NCBI RefSeq assembly: GCF_000687145.1
Contig: NZ_JMFG01000018.1
Coordinates: 2,070 to 66,069, forward strand
Source of the DNA: Thermoanaerobaculum aquaticum
GTDB taxonomy: Bacteria > Acidobacteriota > Thermoanaerobaculia > Thermoanaerobaculales > Thermoanaerobaculaceae
Direction of reading: 5' to 3'
DNA length: 64,000 nucleotides
Numbering within the stretch: the first letter of the stretch is position 1; each line of letters begins with the position of its first letter. The translations under genes were made by a program, and so were the position numbers. The notes under the pieces were generated by a model that was given only the letters and a program-made list of their open reading frames with translations, was not told the origin of the DNA and searched no databases. Of this stretch, positions 23,550 through 32,593 are shown one piece after another.

Positions 23550-24815
23550 CTACCTGGGCGCTTCGTTGCCGGGAACGGCAAAGCTGGGCATCACACCAGC
23601 CAGCACCCGGACGGTGTCCCTGGCAATCACGCGCTCTTCGTTGGTGGGGATTACCGCCACCGCCACCGGGCTTTCCTTTTGCGAGATGAGGCTGGGGGTC
23701 TGTGGTTTGACCGCCATGTTGGCCGTGGGGTCCAGCTTGATGCCCAGAAACTCCAGCCCTTGCAGGGACTGGGCACGAATGGCCGGGGCGTTTTCGCCAA
23801 TGCCGCCGGTGAAGGTCACGGCGTCCAGACCCCCAAGGGCAGCGGCGTAAGCGCCGATGTACTTGCGGATGCGGTAGCAGAAGATTTCCACTGCTAACTG
23901 CGCCCGGCGGTTGCCGGCTTCGGCGGCGGCCAGCACCTCCCGCATGTCCGAGGAAACGCCGGAAATGCCGTAAAGCCCCGAGTGCTTGTTGAGCATGGCG
24001 TTGAGCTGCGAAAGGGAAAGCTCCTCCACCGCTTGCACCCAGGGCAGGATGGCGGGATCCAAATCGCCACAGCGGGTGCCCATAAGTAAGCCCTCCAGGG
24101 GTGTAAACCCCATGCTGGTGTCAATGGAGCGGCCGCGGTCAATGGCCGCCATGGAGCAGCCGTTACCCAAATGGCAGGTAACGATCTTGAGGGTTTCCAG
24201 CGGCTTGCCCAACAGCGCTGCGGTGCGGATGGCCACGTAGCGGTGGGAGGTGCCGTGGAACCCGTAGCGGCGGATGCCGTGGCGGGTGTAAAGCTCGTAG
24301 GGAAGGCCGTAAATGAAGGCTCGGGACGGCATGGACTGGTGGTACGCGGTGTCAAAGACCGCCACGTGGGGGACGTTGGGCAAAAGCGCCCGGGCGGCCC
24401 GCAGGCCCCGGAGGTTGTGGGGGTTGTGGAGCGGCGCCAGAACCACGCACTCCTCGATCATGGCCTCCACTTCGTCGGTTACCAGCACCGAAGAGGCAAA
24501 CTTCTCGCCCCCATGCACCACCCGGTGGCCTACGGCTTCAATTTGCGAGATGTCGGTGAGCACCCCGTGCTCGGGGTGAACCAGGACCTTAAGCACCTTT
24601 TCCACCGCTGCCCGATGTTCCAGGATTTCGCAGATTTCCTGATAAGGCTTGCGGTCAGCTACCTGCAAAACCAACCGCGAATCGGGCAGGCCAATCTTTT
24701 CCACCGCACCGCGAGCCAGGGTCTGGTCGGTGTTGTGTTCGATGGCCTCCAGGGAGGTCTCGATGACCTGAAACTTCACGGAGGATGACCCGCAGTTGAG
24801 AACCAGGATTTTCAT
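23550..24815 (-). CDS. ackA: Acetate kinase
   Basis: The 421-residue enzyme interconverts acetate + ATP and acetyl phosphate + ADP in fermentation or acetate activation. Family signatures are clear: the N-terminal LVLNCGSSSVKFQ, GHRVVHGGEKF, FHGTSHRYV, and the ATP-site FTGGIGENAPAIR. Length is slightly over the usual ~400 because of an extra C-terminal segment (LAGVMPSFAVPGNEAPR). The start has an AAAGAGGTGA ribosome site. No phosphotransacetylase gene is adjacent. Confidence 0.97.
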   Translation of the reverse strand: MKILVLNCGSSSVKFQVIETSLEAIEHNTDQTLARGAVEKIGLPDSRLVLQVADRKPYQEICEILEHRAAVEKVLKVLVHPEHGVLTDISQIEAVGHRVVHGGEKFASSVLVTDEVEAMIEECVVLAPLHNPHNLRGLRAARALLPNVPHVAVFDTAYHQSMPSRAFIYGLPYELYTRHGIRRYGFHGTSHRYVAIRTAALLGKPLETLKIVTCHLGNGCSMAAIDRGRSIDTSMGFTPLEGLLMGTRCGDLDPAILPWVQAVEELSLSQLNAMLNKHSGLYGISGVSSDMREVLAAAEAGNRRAQLAVEIFCYRIRKYIGAYAAALGGLDAVTFTGGIGENAPAIRAQSLQGLEFLGIKLDPTANMAVKPQTPSLISQKESPVAVAVIPTNEERVIARDTVRVLAGVMPSFAVPGNEAPR

Positions 24816-24865
24816 GAGCTCACCTCTTTGCTAGCAGTTTGCCGCAATTTCCCAAGCCAAAAAAA

Positions 24866-25777
24866 TCACGCGAGCTGGGGCACGTCATCGGGCAAGCGGT
24901 CGGTGCGGTTGCGGTTTTCGTCGTAGCTGAAAAAGCCCTTGCCCGCCCGCGCCCCGGTGTGCCCGGCCCGTACCAGCTTGCGCAACAGGGGACAGGGGCG
25001 AAACTTGGGATCCCCGGTTTCCTCAAACAGGTGCTGGAGCCAGTTGAGGATCTTGTGCAGGCCCACGCGGTCCGCCCACTCCAGCGGCCCCATGCGGAAG
25101 TCGTAACCCAGCTTCATGGCCAAATCCACCTCGGCAGCGGAAGCCACCCCTTCCATGACCACGTACATGGCTTCGTTGACCAGGGCCAGCACGATGCGGG
25201 TGGTCACAAAACCCGGGGATTCGAACACCTCGATGGGCACCTTCCCCAGCACTCGGGCGAAGTGCCTGGCTACCTCAAAAGCCTCGTTGGACGTCACTTG
25301 CCCGCGCACCACCTCCACCACGCGGGTGGTGGGCACCGGGTAAAGGAAGTGCATGCCCAGCACCCGTTCCGGGTACTTGAGCCCGGAAGCCAGCTCGGTA
25401 ATGGAAAGCGTGGAGGTGTTCACCACGATGGGGACATGGGGAGCGAGGAGCTGGTCCAGCTCGGAGAGGAGGTTTTTCTTGTCCTGAAAGTCCTCGTGGA
25501 TGGTCTCGATGGCCAGCTGGCAGGCGTCAATGCCGTCGTAGCTGGCGGTGAAGGTAATGCGGCTTAAGATGGCCCGCTTTTCAGCACCGGTAAGGGTCCA
25601 GCGTTCCACCTGGTGCTGGAGGGCCTCGTCCAGCATCTTCCGCACTACCTCGGCCCTCTCTGGGTTGATTTCTTTAAGCAAAACGGAAAGGCCGGCTTGC
25701 GAGACCTTGGTGGCAATGGACCGCCCCATGATCCCGCCGCCGATGACCGCCACCTGGTGAAGTTCTGGTGTCCCCAT
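24866..25777 (-). CDS. 3-hydroxyacyl-CoA dehydrogenase
   Basis: The 303-residue NAD-dependent enzyme has an N-terminal Rossmann fold (VAVIGGGIMGRSIA) and the family's catalytic segment (VLGMHFLYPVP with the active-site His, then ESPGFVTTRIV). The C-terminal dimerisation domain contains DFRMGPLEWADRVGL. It oxidises 3-hydroxyacyl-CoA or 3-hydroxybutyryl-CoA, in fatty-acid oxidation or butanoate metabolism; which one cannot be told here. The start is preceded by a -10 only 8 bp upstream (probable leaderless mRNA). Confidence 0.93.
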   Translation of the reverse strand: MGTPELHQVAVIGGGIMGRSIATKVSQAGLSVLLKEINPERAEVVRKMLDEALQHQVERWTLTGAEKRAILSRITFTASYDGIDACQLAIETIHEDFQDKKNLLSELDQLLAPHVPIVVNTSTLSITELASGLKYPERVLGMHFLYPVPTTRVVEVVRGQVTSNEAFEVARHFARVLGKVPIEVFESPGFVTTRIVLALVNEAMYVVMEGVASAAEVDLAMKLGYDFRMGPLEWADRVGLHKILNWLQHLFEETGDPKFRPCPLLRKLVRAGHTGARAGKGFFSYDENRNRTDRLPDDVPQLA

Positions 25778-25785
25778 ACTTGTGA

Positions 25786-25814
25786 AATATAGAACAAGGT
25801 CACCGGAAAAGCAA
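25786..25814 (-). promoter_or_regulatory. Leaderless promoter of the 3-hydroxyacyl-CoA dehydrogenase gene
   Basis: On the minus strand TTGCTT (25809-25814) and TATATT (25786-25791) are exactly 17 bp apart, and the -10 ends 8 bp before the ATG (25775-25777). Transcription would start at or next to the initiation codon. Confidence 0.65.
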
Positions 25815-25822
25815 GGGTGCCT

Positions 25823-26677
25823 TCAGTTGAGGTAGGAGGCGAGGGCCCGGGCCTTGCTGGAGCGCCGGAGCTTGGCTAATGCGAGGTTTTCAATTTGCCG
25901 CACGCGCTCCCGGGAGATCCCCAGCATCTCACCTATTTCCCGCAAGGTGCGGGGCTGGTCGTCCTCCAGGCCAAAGCGCAGGGAGAGGATCTGCCGCTCC
26001 TTGTCGCTGAGCTCCTCCAGGGCCTCTTTCAGGGTTTCCTGAAAGGATTGGCGCAGGAGCTCTTCGTCGGCGTCGGGGATCACGTACTGCTCCAATAGGT
26101 CCCCGAACTCGGCTTCCTCTTCCTCGCCCACCGGCTCGTTGAGGGAGAGGAAGTTCTGGTTGGAAGCCAAAAGCGTGCGCACCTCTTCCACCGGCAAGCT
26201 CATCTCTTCCGCCAGCTCCTCCTCGGTGGGAGCCCGCTCCAGCTCGCGACCTAAGGCCTGGCGGGAGCGCTCCAGGCGGTACAGCACGTTGGCCTGCTTC
26301 TGGGGCAGGCGGAAGCTCACCCCGTGCTCGGAAAGGGCGTGGAGGATGGCCTGGCGGATCCACCACACGGCGTAGGTGATGAACTTCACGTTCTTTTTGG
26401 GGTCGAACTTTTTGGCTGCTTGAATGAGGCCAATGTTGCCCTCGTTGATGAGGTCCAAAAGGCTAATACGCGAGTGCCGGAAGCGCTTGGCGTAGGCCAC
26501 CACAAACCGCAAGTTAGCTTCCACCAGCTGGCGGAGGGCTTCGGCGTCGCCCTTTTGAATGCGCTCGGCCAGCTCCCGTTCCTCTTCCGGTGTCAATTGC
26601 CGGAAGCGGCCAATTTCCTGAAGGTAGCGCCGCAACAGCGCCGCCTCAGGGTCGTAGCGGTGCTCATCGTGGGTCAT
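25823..26677 (-). CDS. RNA polymerase sigma factor, sigma-70 group 2/3
   Basis: The 284-residue factor has region 1.2 (YLQEIGRFRQLTPEEE), region 2 (DLINEGNIGLIQAAKKFDP and FITYAVWWIRQAI), region 3 (LPQKQANVLYRL) and region 4 with a C-terminal helix-turn-helix (LREIGEMLGISRERVRQIE). It lacks region 1.1 and the long non-conserved insert of a primary sigma, so it is an alternative factor. No RpoH box is visible. It is the last gene of the dnaK operon and overlaps hspR by 4 nt, so it is probably made with the chaperones and may act as a functional counterpart of RpoH; that role is inference. Confidence 0.93.
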   Translation of the reverse strand: MTHDEHRYDPEAALLRRYLQEIGRFRQLTPEEERELAERIQKGDAEALRQLVEANLRFVVAYAKRFRHSRISLLDLINEGNIGLIQAAKKFDPKKNVKFITYAVWWIRQAILHALSEHGVSFRLPQKQANVLYRLERSRQALGRELERAPTEEELAEEMSLPVEEVRTLLASNQNFLSLNEPVGEEEEAEFGDLLEQYVIPDADEELLRQSFQETLKEALEELSDKERQILSLRFGLEDDQPRTLREIGEMLGISRERVRQIENLALAKLRRSSKARALASYLN

Positions 26678-27054
26678 TCGTCCTCGCTACGGACCAAGCC
26701 GTGGTAAGGGCGGGGCACCAGGGCGTGCTCCCGCGCCACCCCGCCTTTCTTGGCCAGCTCCCGCTCCAGCGCTTCGGCTAGTCGGCTCACCTCCGCCTGG
26801 AGGGCGTCAATTTGGTCCTTCATCCTCAAGATAACCTCGACTCCTGCCAAGTTTACTCCCATGTCGCGGGTGAGGGTGAGGATGAACTCCAGGCGCTCGC
26901 AGGTGGCTTCATCGTAAAGACGGGTGTTGCCCTCGCTGCGGGCTGGGCGAATGAGGCCTTCCCTTTCGTAAAGGCGCAGCGTTTGCGGGTGGATGTTGTA
27001 GCGCTTGGCCACCCACGAGATCATGTGGTAGCGACGGGGAGCTTTGGCGCTCAT
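26674..27054 (-). CDS. hspR: MerR-family heat-shock repressor HspR
   Basis: The 126-residue regulator has the MerR-type winged helix near the N terminus: ISWVAKRYNIHPQTLRLYEREGL (in parts, AKRYNIHPQTLR and YEREGLIRPAR), then GNTRLYDEATCERLEFI, followed by a coiled-coil (MKDQIDALQAEVSRLAEAL). The HPQTLRLYE helix is the HspR hallmark. In actinobacteria HspR binds HAIR operators with DnaK as co-repressor. HAIR-like blocks occur at the dnaK (29442-29473) and distal hsp20 (52977-53008) promoters. It overlaps both neighbours by 4 nt. Confidence 0.92.
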   Translation of the reverse strand: MSAKAPRRYHMISWVAKRYNIHPQTLRLYEREGLIRPARSEGNTRLYDEATCERLEFILTLTRDMGVNLAGVEVILRMKDQIDALQAEVSRLAEALERELAKKGGVAREHALVPRPYHGLVRSEDE

Positions 27055-27491
27055 GTGGCCTCCCGAGCAATGTGGATGCTCCGGGCGGAGCCTCTGGGCT
27101 TGGGCAGGCGAACCGCAAGCACGCCCCGGGATAGGGTTGCCTCAAACGGGGGCACCACCGGCGAGGGGAGCGGAACCACCCGGTGAAAACGGCCGCGGGG
27201 CCGTTCCATGCGCAGCAGCGTTTCTTCTGTGTCGCCGCTGTCAGATCCCATGACGCCAAAGATCACGAGCCTTTCGCCTTCCAGCTCCACGTGCACGTCC
27301 TGGGCAGCCACGCCGGGCAGCTCCGCTTCCACCACGACTTCGCTGTCGGTTTCGTACACATCCACCGGTGGGAAGGTAACGGCACCGGAGGTCAAGCGCG
27401 AGGGAGCTAGAAAGGCCGATTCCAGCAGGGCCTGCATCCTCTCGGAAAGGCTTTCCAGCTCGCGGAAAACGTGCCAGTCTAGCTCCCTCAT
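27051..27491 (-). CDS. Small heat-shock protein Hsp20 (alpha-crystallin family)
   Basis: The 146-residue holdase chaperone has an alpha-crystallin domain starting at PPVDVYETDSEVVVEAELPG and continuing through VHVELEGERLVIFG; the final strand motif is RGVLAVRLPK. The C-terminal tail keeps an IxI-type anchor (SIHI). It follows dnaK by 15 nt and overlaps hspR by 4 nt. It differs clearly from the second Hsp20 at 52474-52932. Confidence 0.94.
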   Translation of the reverse strand: MRELDWHVFRELESLSERMQALLESAFLAPSRLTSGAVTFPPVDVYETDSEVVVEAELPGVAAQDVHVELEGERLVIFGVMGSDSGDTEETLLRMERPRGRFHRVVPLPSPVVPPFEATLSRGVLAVRLPKPRGSARSIHIAREAT

Positions 27492-27506
27492 GGCGTCTCT
27501 CCCATT

Positions 27507-29408
27507 TTAGTTGGGACCCTTGGTGTCCACGTCCACGTATTCGGCGTCCACGACCTCACCTTCAGTGGGTGGCGGGGTGGTGGCTTGCGCGGTCTGGGAG
27601 GCCGCGGCCCCGGCGTGACGGTAGATCTCCTCGGCAAGACGGTGCGAGGCCCGGGTCAGCCGTTCGTGAGCCTTTTCCATGACCTCCTTGCGACCTTCCT
27701 CCAGGGCCCGCTTGGCTTCCTTGAGCGCCTCTTCGGTTTCGGTGACCTGCGCTGAAGGCAGTTTCTCCTTGTTTTCGGAAACCAGCTTCTCGGTGGAGTA
27801 GACCAGGCTGTCCAGGCGGTTCCGCAGCTCGGCTTCCTCCCGCCGCCGGCGGTCCTCCTCGGCGTGCTGTTCGGCCTCCCGCACCATCCTTTGGATTTCC
27901 TCCTCGGAAAGCCCGGAGGACGCGGTGATTTGGATCTTCTGCTCCTTGCCGGTACCCAGGTCCTTGGCCGACACGTGGAGGATGCCGTTGGCGTCAATGT
28001 CGAAGGTCACCTCAATTTGCGGGATGCCGCGGGGTGCCGGAGGAATGCCCACCAGGTGGAACCGACCCAAGGTGCGGTTGTCCCGGGCCATGGGCCGCTC
28101 CCCCTGCAGCACGTGGATTTCCACTTGGGTTTGGTTGTCCTCGGCGGTGGAGTAAATCTTGGACTTGCGGGTGGGAATTGTGGTGTTGCGGGGGATGACC
28201 ACGTCCACCACACCGCCCAGGGTCTCCACCCCCAGGGAAAGCGGCGTCACGTCCAAAAGCAAGAGGTCGCGGACTTCGCCCTGGAGCACGCCGGCTTGCA
28301 CCGCGGCCCCTACCGCCACCACCTCGTCGGGGTTCACGCCCTTGTGGGGCTCCTTGCCGAAGAACTCGGCCACCAGCTGTTGCACCCGCGGAATGCGGGT
28401 GGAGCCACCCACCAGCACCACCTCGTCCACGTCTTTGGGCTCGAGGCCGGCGTCCTTCAAAGCCTGGCGGCATGGCCCAATGGTGCGCATGATGATGTCT
28501 TCCACCAGCTGCTCGAACTTGGCGCGGGTGAGGCGGATGTTCAGGTGCTTGGGACCGGAAGCGTCAGCGGTAATGAACGGCAGGTTGATTTCCGTTTCCT
28601 GCACCGAGGAAAGCTCGCACTTGGCTTTTTCCGCAGCTTCCTTGAGCCGTTGCAGCGCCATGCGGTCCTTGGAGAGGTCAATCCCCTGGTCCTTCTTGAA
28701 CTCCTCGATGAGCCATTCGATGAGCCGCTGGTCAATGTCATCCCCACCCAGGTGGGTGTCGCCGTTGGTGGACTTCACCTCCACCACGCCTTCGCCTACC
28801 TCCAGGATGGAGATGTCGAAGGTACCGCCCCCGAAGTCGTAAACCGCGATGATTTCGTTCTTCTTCTTGTCCAAGCCGTAAGCCAGGGCTGCGGCGGTGG
28901 GCTCGTTAACCAGGCGCACCACCTCCAGGCCGGCAATCTGGCCGGCATCCTTGGTGGCCTGGCGTTGCGCGTCGTTGAAGTACGCGGGGACGGTAATGAC
29001 CGCCTTTTCCACCTTTTCACCCAGGTAGTCCTCGGCGGCGGCCTTCAGCTTCTGCAGGATCATGGCCGAGATTTCCGGCGGGGAATAGACCTTGCCTTCC
29101 ACCTCCACGCGCGCGGTGTCGTTTTCCCCGCGCACCACCTTGTAGGGCACCATCTTGATTTCGCCAAGCACCTCGTCATAGCGACGCCCCATGAAGCGCT
29201 TGATGGAGTAAATGGTGCGCTCGGGGTTGGTGATCGCCTGGCGCTTGGCCACCTGGCCCACCAGGCGCTCACCGTTCTTGGCGAACGCCACCACCGAAGG
29301 CGTGGTGCGGCTGCCCTCCTGGTTTGGGATCACCACGGGCTTGCCGCCCTCCATTACGGCTACCACGGAGTTTGTGGTTCCCAAATCGATTCCGATGATC
29401 TTGGACAT
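27507..29408 (-). CDS. dnaK: Chaperone protein DnaK (Hsp70)
   Basis: The 633-residue chaperone is full length: ATPase domain starting [13 protein letters not shown], with [29 protein letters not shown] and [13 protein letters not shown], then the linker [16 protein letters not shown], the substrate-binding domain and a helical lid, ending with an acidic DAEYVDVD-type tail. The start has GAGGAGGG upstream. It leads the operon dnaK-hsp20-hspR-sigma; grpE and dnaJ, which usually lie beside dnaK in HspR-controlled operons, are not here. A promoter with a HAIR-like operator is at 29442-29473. Confidence 0.98.
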   Translation of the reverse strand: MSKIIGIDLGTTNSVVAVMEGGKPVVIPNQEGSRTTPSVVAFAKNGERLVGQVAKRQAITNPERTIYSIKRFMGRRYDEVLGEIKMVPYKVVRGENDTARVEVEGKVYSPPEISAMILQKLKAAAEDYLGEKVEKAVITVPAYFNDAQRQATKDAGQIAGLEVVRLVNEPTAAALAYGLDKKKNEIIAVYDFGGGTFDISILEVGEGVVEVKSTNGDTHLGGDDIDQRLIEWLIEEFKKDQGIDLSKDRMALQRLKEAAEKAKCELSSVQETEINLPFITADASGPKHLNIRLTRAKFEQLVEDIIMRTIGPCRQALKDAGLEPKDVDEVVLVGGSTRIPRVQQLVAEFFGKEPHKGVNPDEVVAVGAAVQAGVLQGEVRDLLLLDVTPLSLGVETLGGVVDVVIPRNTTIPTRKSKIYSTAEDNQTQVEIHVLQGERPMARDNRTLGRFHLVGIPPAPRGIPQIEVTFDIDANGILHVSAKDLGTGKEQKIQITASSGLSEEEIQRMVREAEQHAEEDRRRREEAELRNRLDSLVYSTEKLVSENKEKLPSAQVTETEEALKEAKRALEEGRKEVMEKAHERLTRASHRLAEEIYRHAGAAASQTAQATTPPPTEGEVVDAEYVDVDTKGPN

Positions 29409-29441
29409 TGACTAAACCCTCCTCAGGTCATACGACCAGCC

Positions 29442-29473
29442 ATAATATAAGACCTGAGCGAAGGATTGTCAAG
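29442..29473 (-). promoter_or_regulatory. dnaK promoter with HAIR-like HspR operator
   Basis: On the minus strand TTGACA, a 17-bp spacer and TATATT form a near-consensus sigma-70 promoter. CTTGA, ten bases, then CTCAGG overlaps the -35 and spacer and matches the HspR HAIR consensus (CTTGAGT-N7-ACTCAAG) at 10 of 14 specified positions. An 8-bp inverted repeat, CTCAGGTC and GACCTGAG, also flanks the -10. The block is 26 of 32 identical to the one at 52977-53008. The promoter overlaps the last 5 bp of the upstream DUF4388 gene. Confidence 0.82.
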
Positions 29474-30755
29474 GACTGGCCAGCTCCACCCCCTTGACCC
29501 CCTCCGCACCCTCGGGGCCTGAGGGTAGGCTCTGCACGATCACCAAGTTGGGGCTGGGCCGGCGTTGCGGTCCATCGCCGGCCAACAGCAACGACCGCTC
29601 CCGAAGCACGTAGCGGTAAGGCTGTCGCCAGGGATCGTGGAGCTGATCGGATGTGAGGTAGCCCTGTTGGGTGAGCTCGGAAAGGGAGTCGGGGTAGGAG
29701 CCGGTGAGTTGGGAAACGCCGTGAAGGATTTGGGCAAGGCCCCAGAGACGGACAAAGGAGGCCGCTTCCTGCAGGTGCGGAAGGGGCGTTGGGGCAGGGC
29801 CCAAGAGGCAGTTCACGGGGTTTTTGGTGGCCAAGAAGAGGGAAGCCGCCAACAGAGGTGCGAGCACCGCCGCAAGCCACGGGATTCCCACCCGCTCCAC
29901 CACCACCGGCAGCTCTTGCTCCGCCAGGGTGGCCTGGGCTTGCGCCAACTCGGCGCGGGAAGCCTTGCGCACCAGCCCGCGGTTGAGAAGCGTGTAAAGG
30001 GCCTTACAGGTTTCGAACTCCCCGTACATGGAAAGCCGCACCACATCGTCCACGGTGTGGATGCCGTTGAGGAGCTGCAACACGTGGTGCTCCACCGGGG
30101 TGACGCGAATGCTCGCTTGGGTTGGCTTTTCCTCCACGGGCAGGGGAGCCTGTTCAAACTCGAAATCAATGAGTTCTTCCAGGTCCTCCTCGGGGGCAAC
30201 CTCCACCTTTTCTGCAGCTTTGGTGGGAAGGTAAACGGCGGTACGGTCGGAAATCTTCTTTTCGATGATAGGCCATTCGTCCAGCATCCTCGCCCCTTCC
30301 ATGAGGATGCTTTCAATGGGCATGGGAACAACCAGCTCCTGGTCGTAATCCACCGAGGTTTCTTGGGCAAAGTGGTAGTCACCATCCTGCCAGCGGAAGG
30401 TCCGGTAAATGATTTGCAGGATTTGCTGCTGCAGGGCGTGGGACAGCTCTTCCTTGGTTAACAGGCCGTGGGCCAGCAAGATGTGGCCCAAGCGCTCCAA
30501 AGTTTCTCGCTGGACAGCTAAGGCCCGTTCCAGCGCTTCTCGGGAAATAGCCTTGCTTTTGAGCAAGACCTGCCCTAAGCGGTCTTCCAAGCGCTTGTTG
30601 AGGGAGTCGGCACCTACGATTTTGCCGTCCAGGAAGGAAACGGTGACCACGTCTTCCTGGGAGCGAAGGGTGAGGACACCGGTTTTCCTCTGCAAGCCGA
30701 TGAGCTGGAAGATATCGGCAAGGGAAAAGTCGCGGAGCGTTCCTTCCAGGGCCAT
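29469..30755 (-). CDS. DUF4388 protein with one membrane span and pseudopilin-like C terminus
   Basis: A 428-residue protein. It begins MALEGTLRDFSLADIFQLIG, the DUF4388 hallmark, continues with helical LGQVLLKSKAISREAL and LGHILLAHGLLTKEEL units and a winged-helix-like segment (HHVLQLLNGIHTVDDV, ~225-290), then a single transmembrane helix at ~310-328. The C-terminal ~100 residues (SYPDSLSELTQQGYL, DPWRQPYRY, then LAGDGP) follow the pattern of the type II secretion pseudopilin GspG globular domain. I chose the ATG at 30753-30755 (GGAGAGG upstream). It is the last gene of an operon with the TPR protein (5-nt gap) and DUF1844 gene. Confidence 0.78.
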   Translation of the reverse strand: MALEGTLRDFSLADIFQLIGLQRKTGVLTLRSQEDVVTVSFLDGKIVGADSLNKRLEDRLGQVLLKSKAISREALERALAVQRETLERLGHILLAHGLLTKEELSHALQQQILQIIYRTFRWQDGDYHFAQETSVDYDQELVVPMPIESILMEGARMLDEWPIIEKKISDRTAVYLPTKAAEKVEVAPEEDLEELIDFEFEQAPLPVEEKPTQASIRVTPVEHHVLQLLNGIHTVDDVVRLSMYGEFETCKALYTLLNRGLVRKASRAELAQAQATLAEQELPVVVERVGIPWLAAVLAPLLAASLFLATKNPVNCLLGPAPTPLPHLQEAASFVRLWGLAQILHGVSQLTGSYPDSLSELTQQGYLTSDQLHDPWRQPYRYVLRERSLLLAGDGPQRRPSPNLVIVQSLPSGPEGAEGVKGVELASP

Positions 30756-30760
30756 GGCGT

Positions 30761-32593
30761 CTACCTCTCCGGGTGCCTTTGCAGCTGGGCAAAAACCAAA
30801 AGGGCAAGCCACAGCAGGGCCAGAAAGACCCTGATGGGCAAGAGCTCAGCTTGCAGCACCAGCGGCTGCACAAAGTGGGGAAGCCACAAGGTGGAGGCCG
30901 TGAGCAGGAAAGCCGCGGGGATCATGAGGAGCACGCCGACCAGCGGTCGCCCGTAAAAGGCCTGGCCAAATCCGGGCAGGAAGAAGTCGAAAAACCGGCG
31001 GAGGGTTTGGTGCACAATCTGGCGCCGACGGAGCTGTCTGTGCTTGGCAATTTGCAGCTCCGGTGCCACCATGTCCCGCTTTAAGAAGATGTTGACGCAC
31101 TGCGTGCAGTAGGTTTGGCTTTCCCGCGACAGCTTGCAGCGGGAGCAGAAGGTCCGGCCACACTTGGTGCACGCGAGGGCAAAGCCGGTGCGGCGGGAAC
31201 GCACCAGGTAGTGCAAGAGCGCCAGCACCAGCGCCACCACCGGCGCCAGGGTTAACGGCGAAAGCAGCGTGCGCTCGCGGCTCAGGGGCGGCGGCAAAAA
31301 GCCGCGATTGAGCAGCAAAACCGGATCTTTGCGGGCAAGAATGCCCTCCGCCTCGTCCAGCGACACACTCTGCAGGATCACTTGGTTGTCGCGGCCGCGG
31401 GTGAGCTGGCGCAGGCGGGATTCCGAGGCCTTGCGGGCGGCGGCGATGGCTTCGTCGCTGTCCCGGAAGTTGTAAAGGTGCGCGAACGCTAAAGAAAGGT
31501 TGAAGTTCACCACCACGGGATCGAACCCCCGGTCCCGGGCCTCGCTCAGGAGCTGCACCGCCGCCCCGTAGTTGCCCTGAAGGTAGTGCACGGTGCCGGC
31601 GGCAGCCAAAAGCGCCGGCTCCTGGGGGCTATGCCGCAGCCCTTCCTGGTAGGTAAGCAGGCTGGCCTCGTAAAGGCCGAATTGCCGCTCCAGATCGCCC
31701 TTAAGCCGGTAAAAGTGGGGATCGTCGGCAAAGAGGTCGGCGGCCTCCTCTAGCTCCACCAGGGCCAGGGGGTCGTAACGGTGTTCCTGCAAGGCCCAGG
31801 CAGCGCGGGTTACCGGATCGGTGGGGTGGGTGAGGTTGCGGGAGGCCCTTTCCAAAAGGGTGGGAAAAGCGGCAAGGAATACCAGAAGAACGCCACCAAT
31901 CACCTTGGCGCTTTCCGAAAAATAAGCCCACGCCAAAGCGAACAGCCAAAACAAAACCCATAAGGGATCCAGGGCCAAAAACAGCGGAAGGCCCACAACG
32001 AAGCAGGAAAACACCCAGGCGTTGGCACCCAGCTTCCAGGCGCCGCCAAGCTCCATGAGGTCGTGCCACAACCGGGGGAATACGCGAGCTAACGACGCCA
32101 GACCCCAGACCACCCCCAAAAGCCCAACAACCAGGACCCCCAACAGCAGCAAAGCGCCCCGTCGGAAATTCACCAAGCGGCCATCGGCCCCGTACGCGGC
32201 AAAGGCCTTGAGGGTGGTCCAAATCCCAGCCACGGAAAAGCTCTTCAGCTGCAACGATGCCAGGGCGAAAAGGGCCTCCGGCGATTTCGGGTCCAAACGG
32301 AGGGCCTCCCGGAGAACCACTTCCTTCCTCTCGGGCGGCAAGGTGCGAGACCGCAGCACCAGGGCCTGGGCATAAGGGCTCAAGCGCTTGAGCTCCAGGC
32401 GGGAGGCTACCTGCAACAGCTCGTCGGTGCGGTCACGGAGAGCGGAAGGGTTGAGGGGATCCAGCGTGCCCGTAAGGCGAAACCAGGCTTGTTCGATTTC
32501 CGCCGGAACCATGCTTCTGGGGGCTGCCAGCGCTGCCTGGCTGGCCAGGAAAAACAAGCCAATGCCCAGAAGCTTAACGGTTTGCTTGGACAT
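30761..32593 (-). CDS. Membrane TPR protein with a zinc ribbon
   Basis: A 610-residue exported or inner-membrane protein. Order: signal-like segment (KLLGIGLFFLASQAALA), TPR region, a cluster of three hydrophobic segments (~150-260), further TPR-like repeats (~300-420), a transmembrane helix, then a treble-CxxC cluster (CTKC, FCSRC, YCTQC at ~474-498) and a C-terminal hydrophobic part that starts LPGFGQAFYGRPLVGVLLM, a motif seen in TM2-like small membrane domains. The ATG is at 32591-32593, overlapping the DUF1844 gene by 20 nt. No enzymatic signature is visible, and I do not recognise a named family. Confidence 0.75.
   Translation of the reverse strand: MSKQTVKLLGIGLFFLASQAALAAPRSMVPAEIEQAWFRLTGTLDPLNPSALRDRTDELLQVASRLELKRLSPYAQALVLRSRTLPPERKEVVLREALRLDPKSPEALFALASLQLKSFSVAGIWTTLKAFAAYGADGRLVNFRRGALLLLGVLVVGLLGVVWGLASLARVFPRLWHDLMELGGAWKLGANAWVFSCFVVGLPLFLALDPLWVLFWLFALAWAYFSESAKVIGGVLLVFLAAFPTLLERASRNLTHPTDPVTRAAWALQEHRYDPLALVELEEAADLFADDPHFYRLKGDLERQFGLYEASLLTYQEGLRHSPQEPALLAAAGTVHYLQGNYGAAVQLLSEARDRGFDPVVVNFNLSLAFAHLYNFRDSDEAIAAARKASESRLRQLTRGRDNQVILQSVSLDEAEGILARKDPVLLLNRGFLPPPLSRERTLLSPLTLAPVVALVLALLHYLVRSRRTGFALACTKCGRTFCSRCKLSRESQTYCTQCVNIFLKRDMVAPELQIAKHRQLRRRQIVHQTLRRFFDFFLPGFGQAFYGRPLVGVLLMIPAAFLLTASTLWLPHFVQPLVLQAELLPIRVFLALLWLALLVFAQLQRHPER

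Noticed and set aside
27864-29411. A 515-codon open frame on the plus strand
   Set aside because: It is antisense to dnaK and has the His/Leu-rich composition typical of shadow frames.
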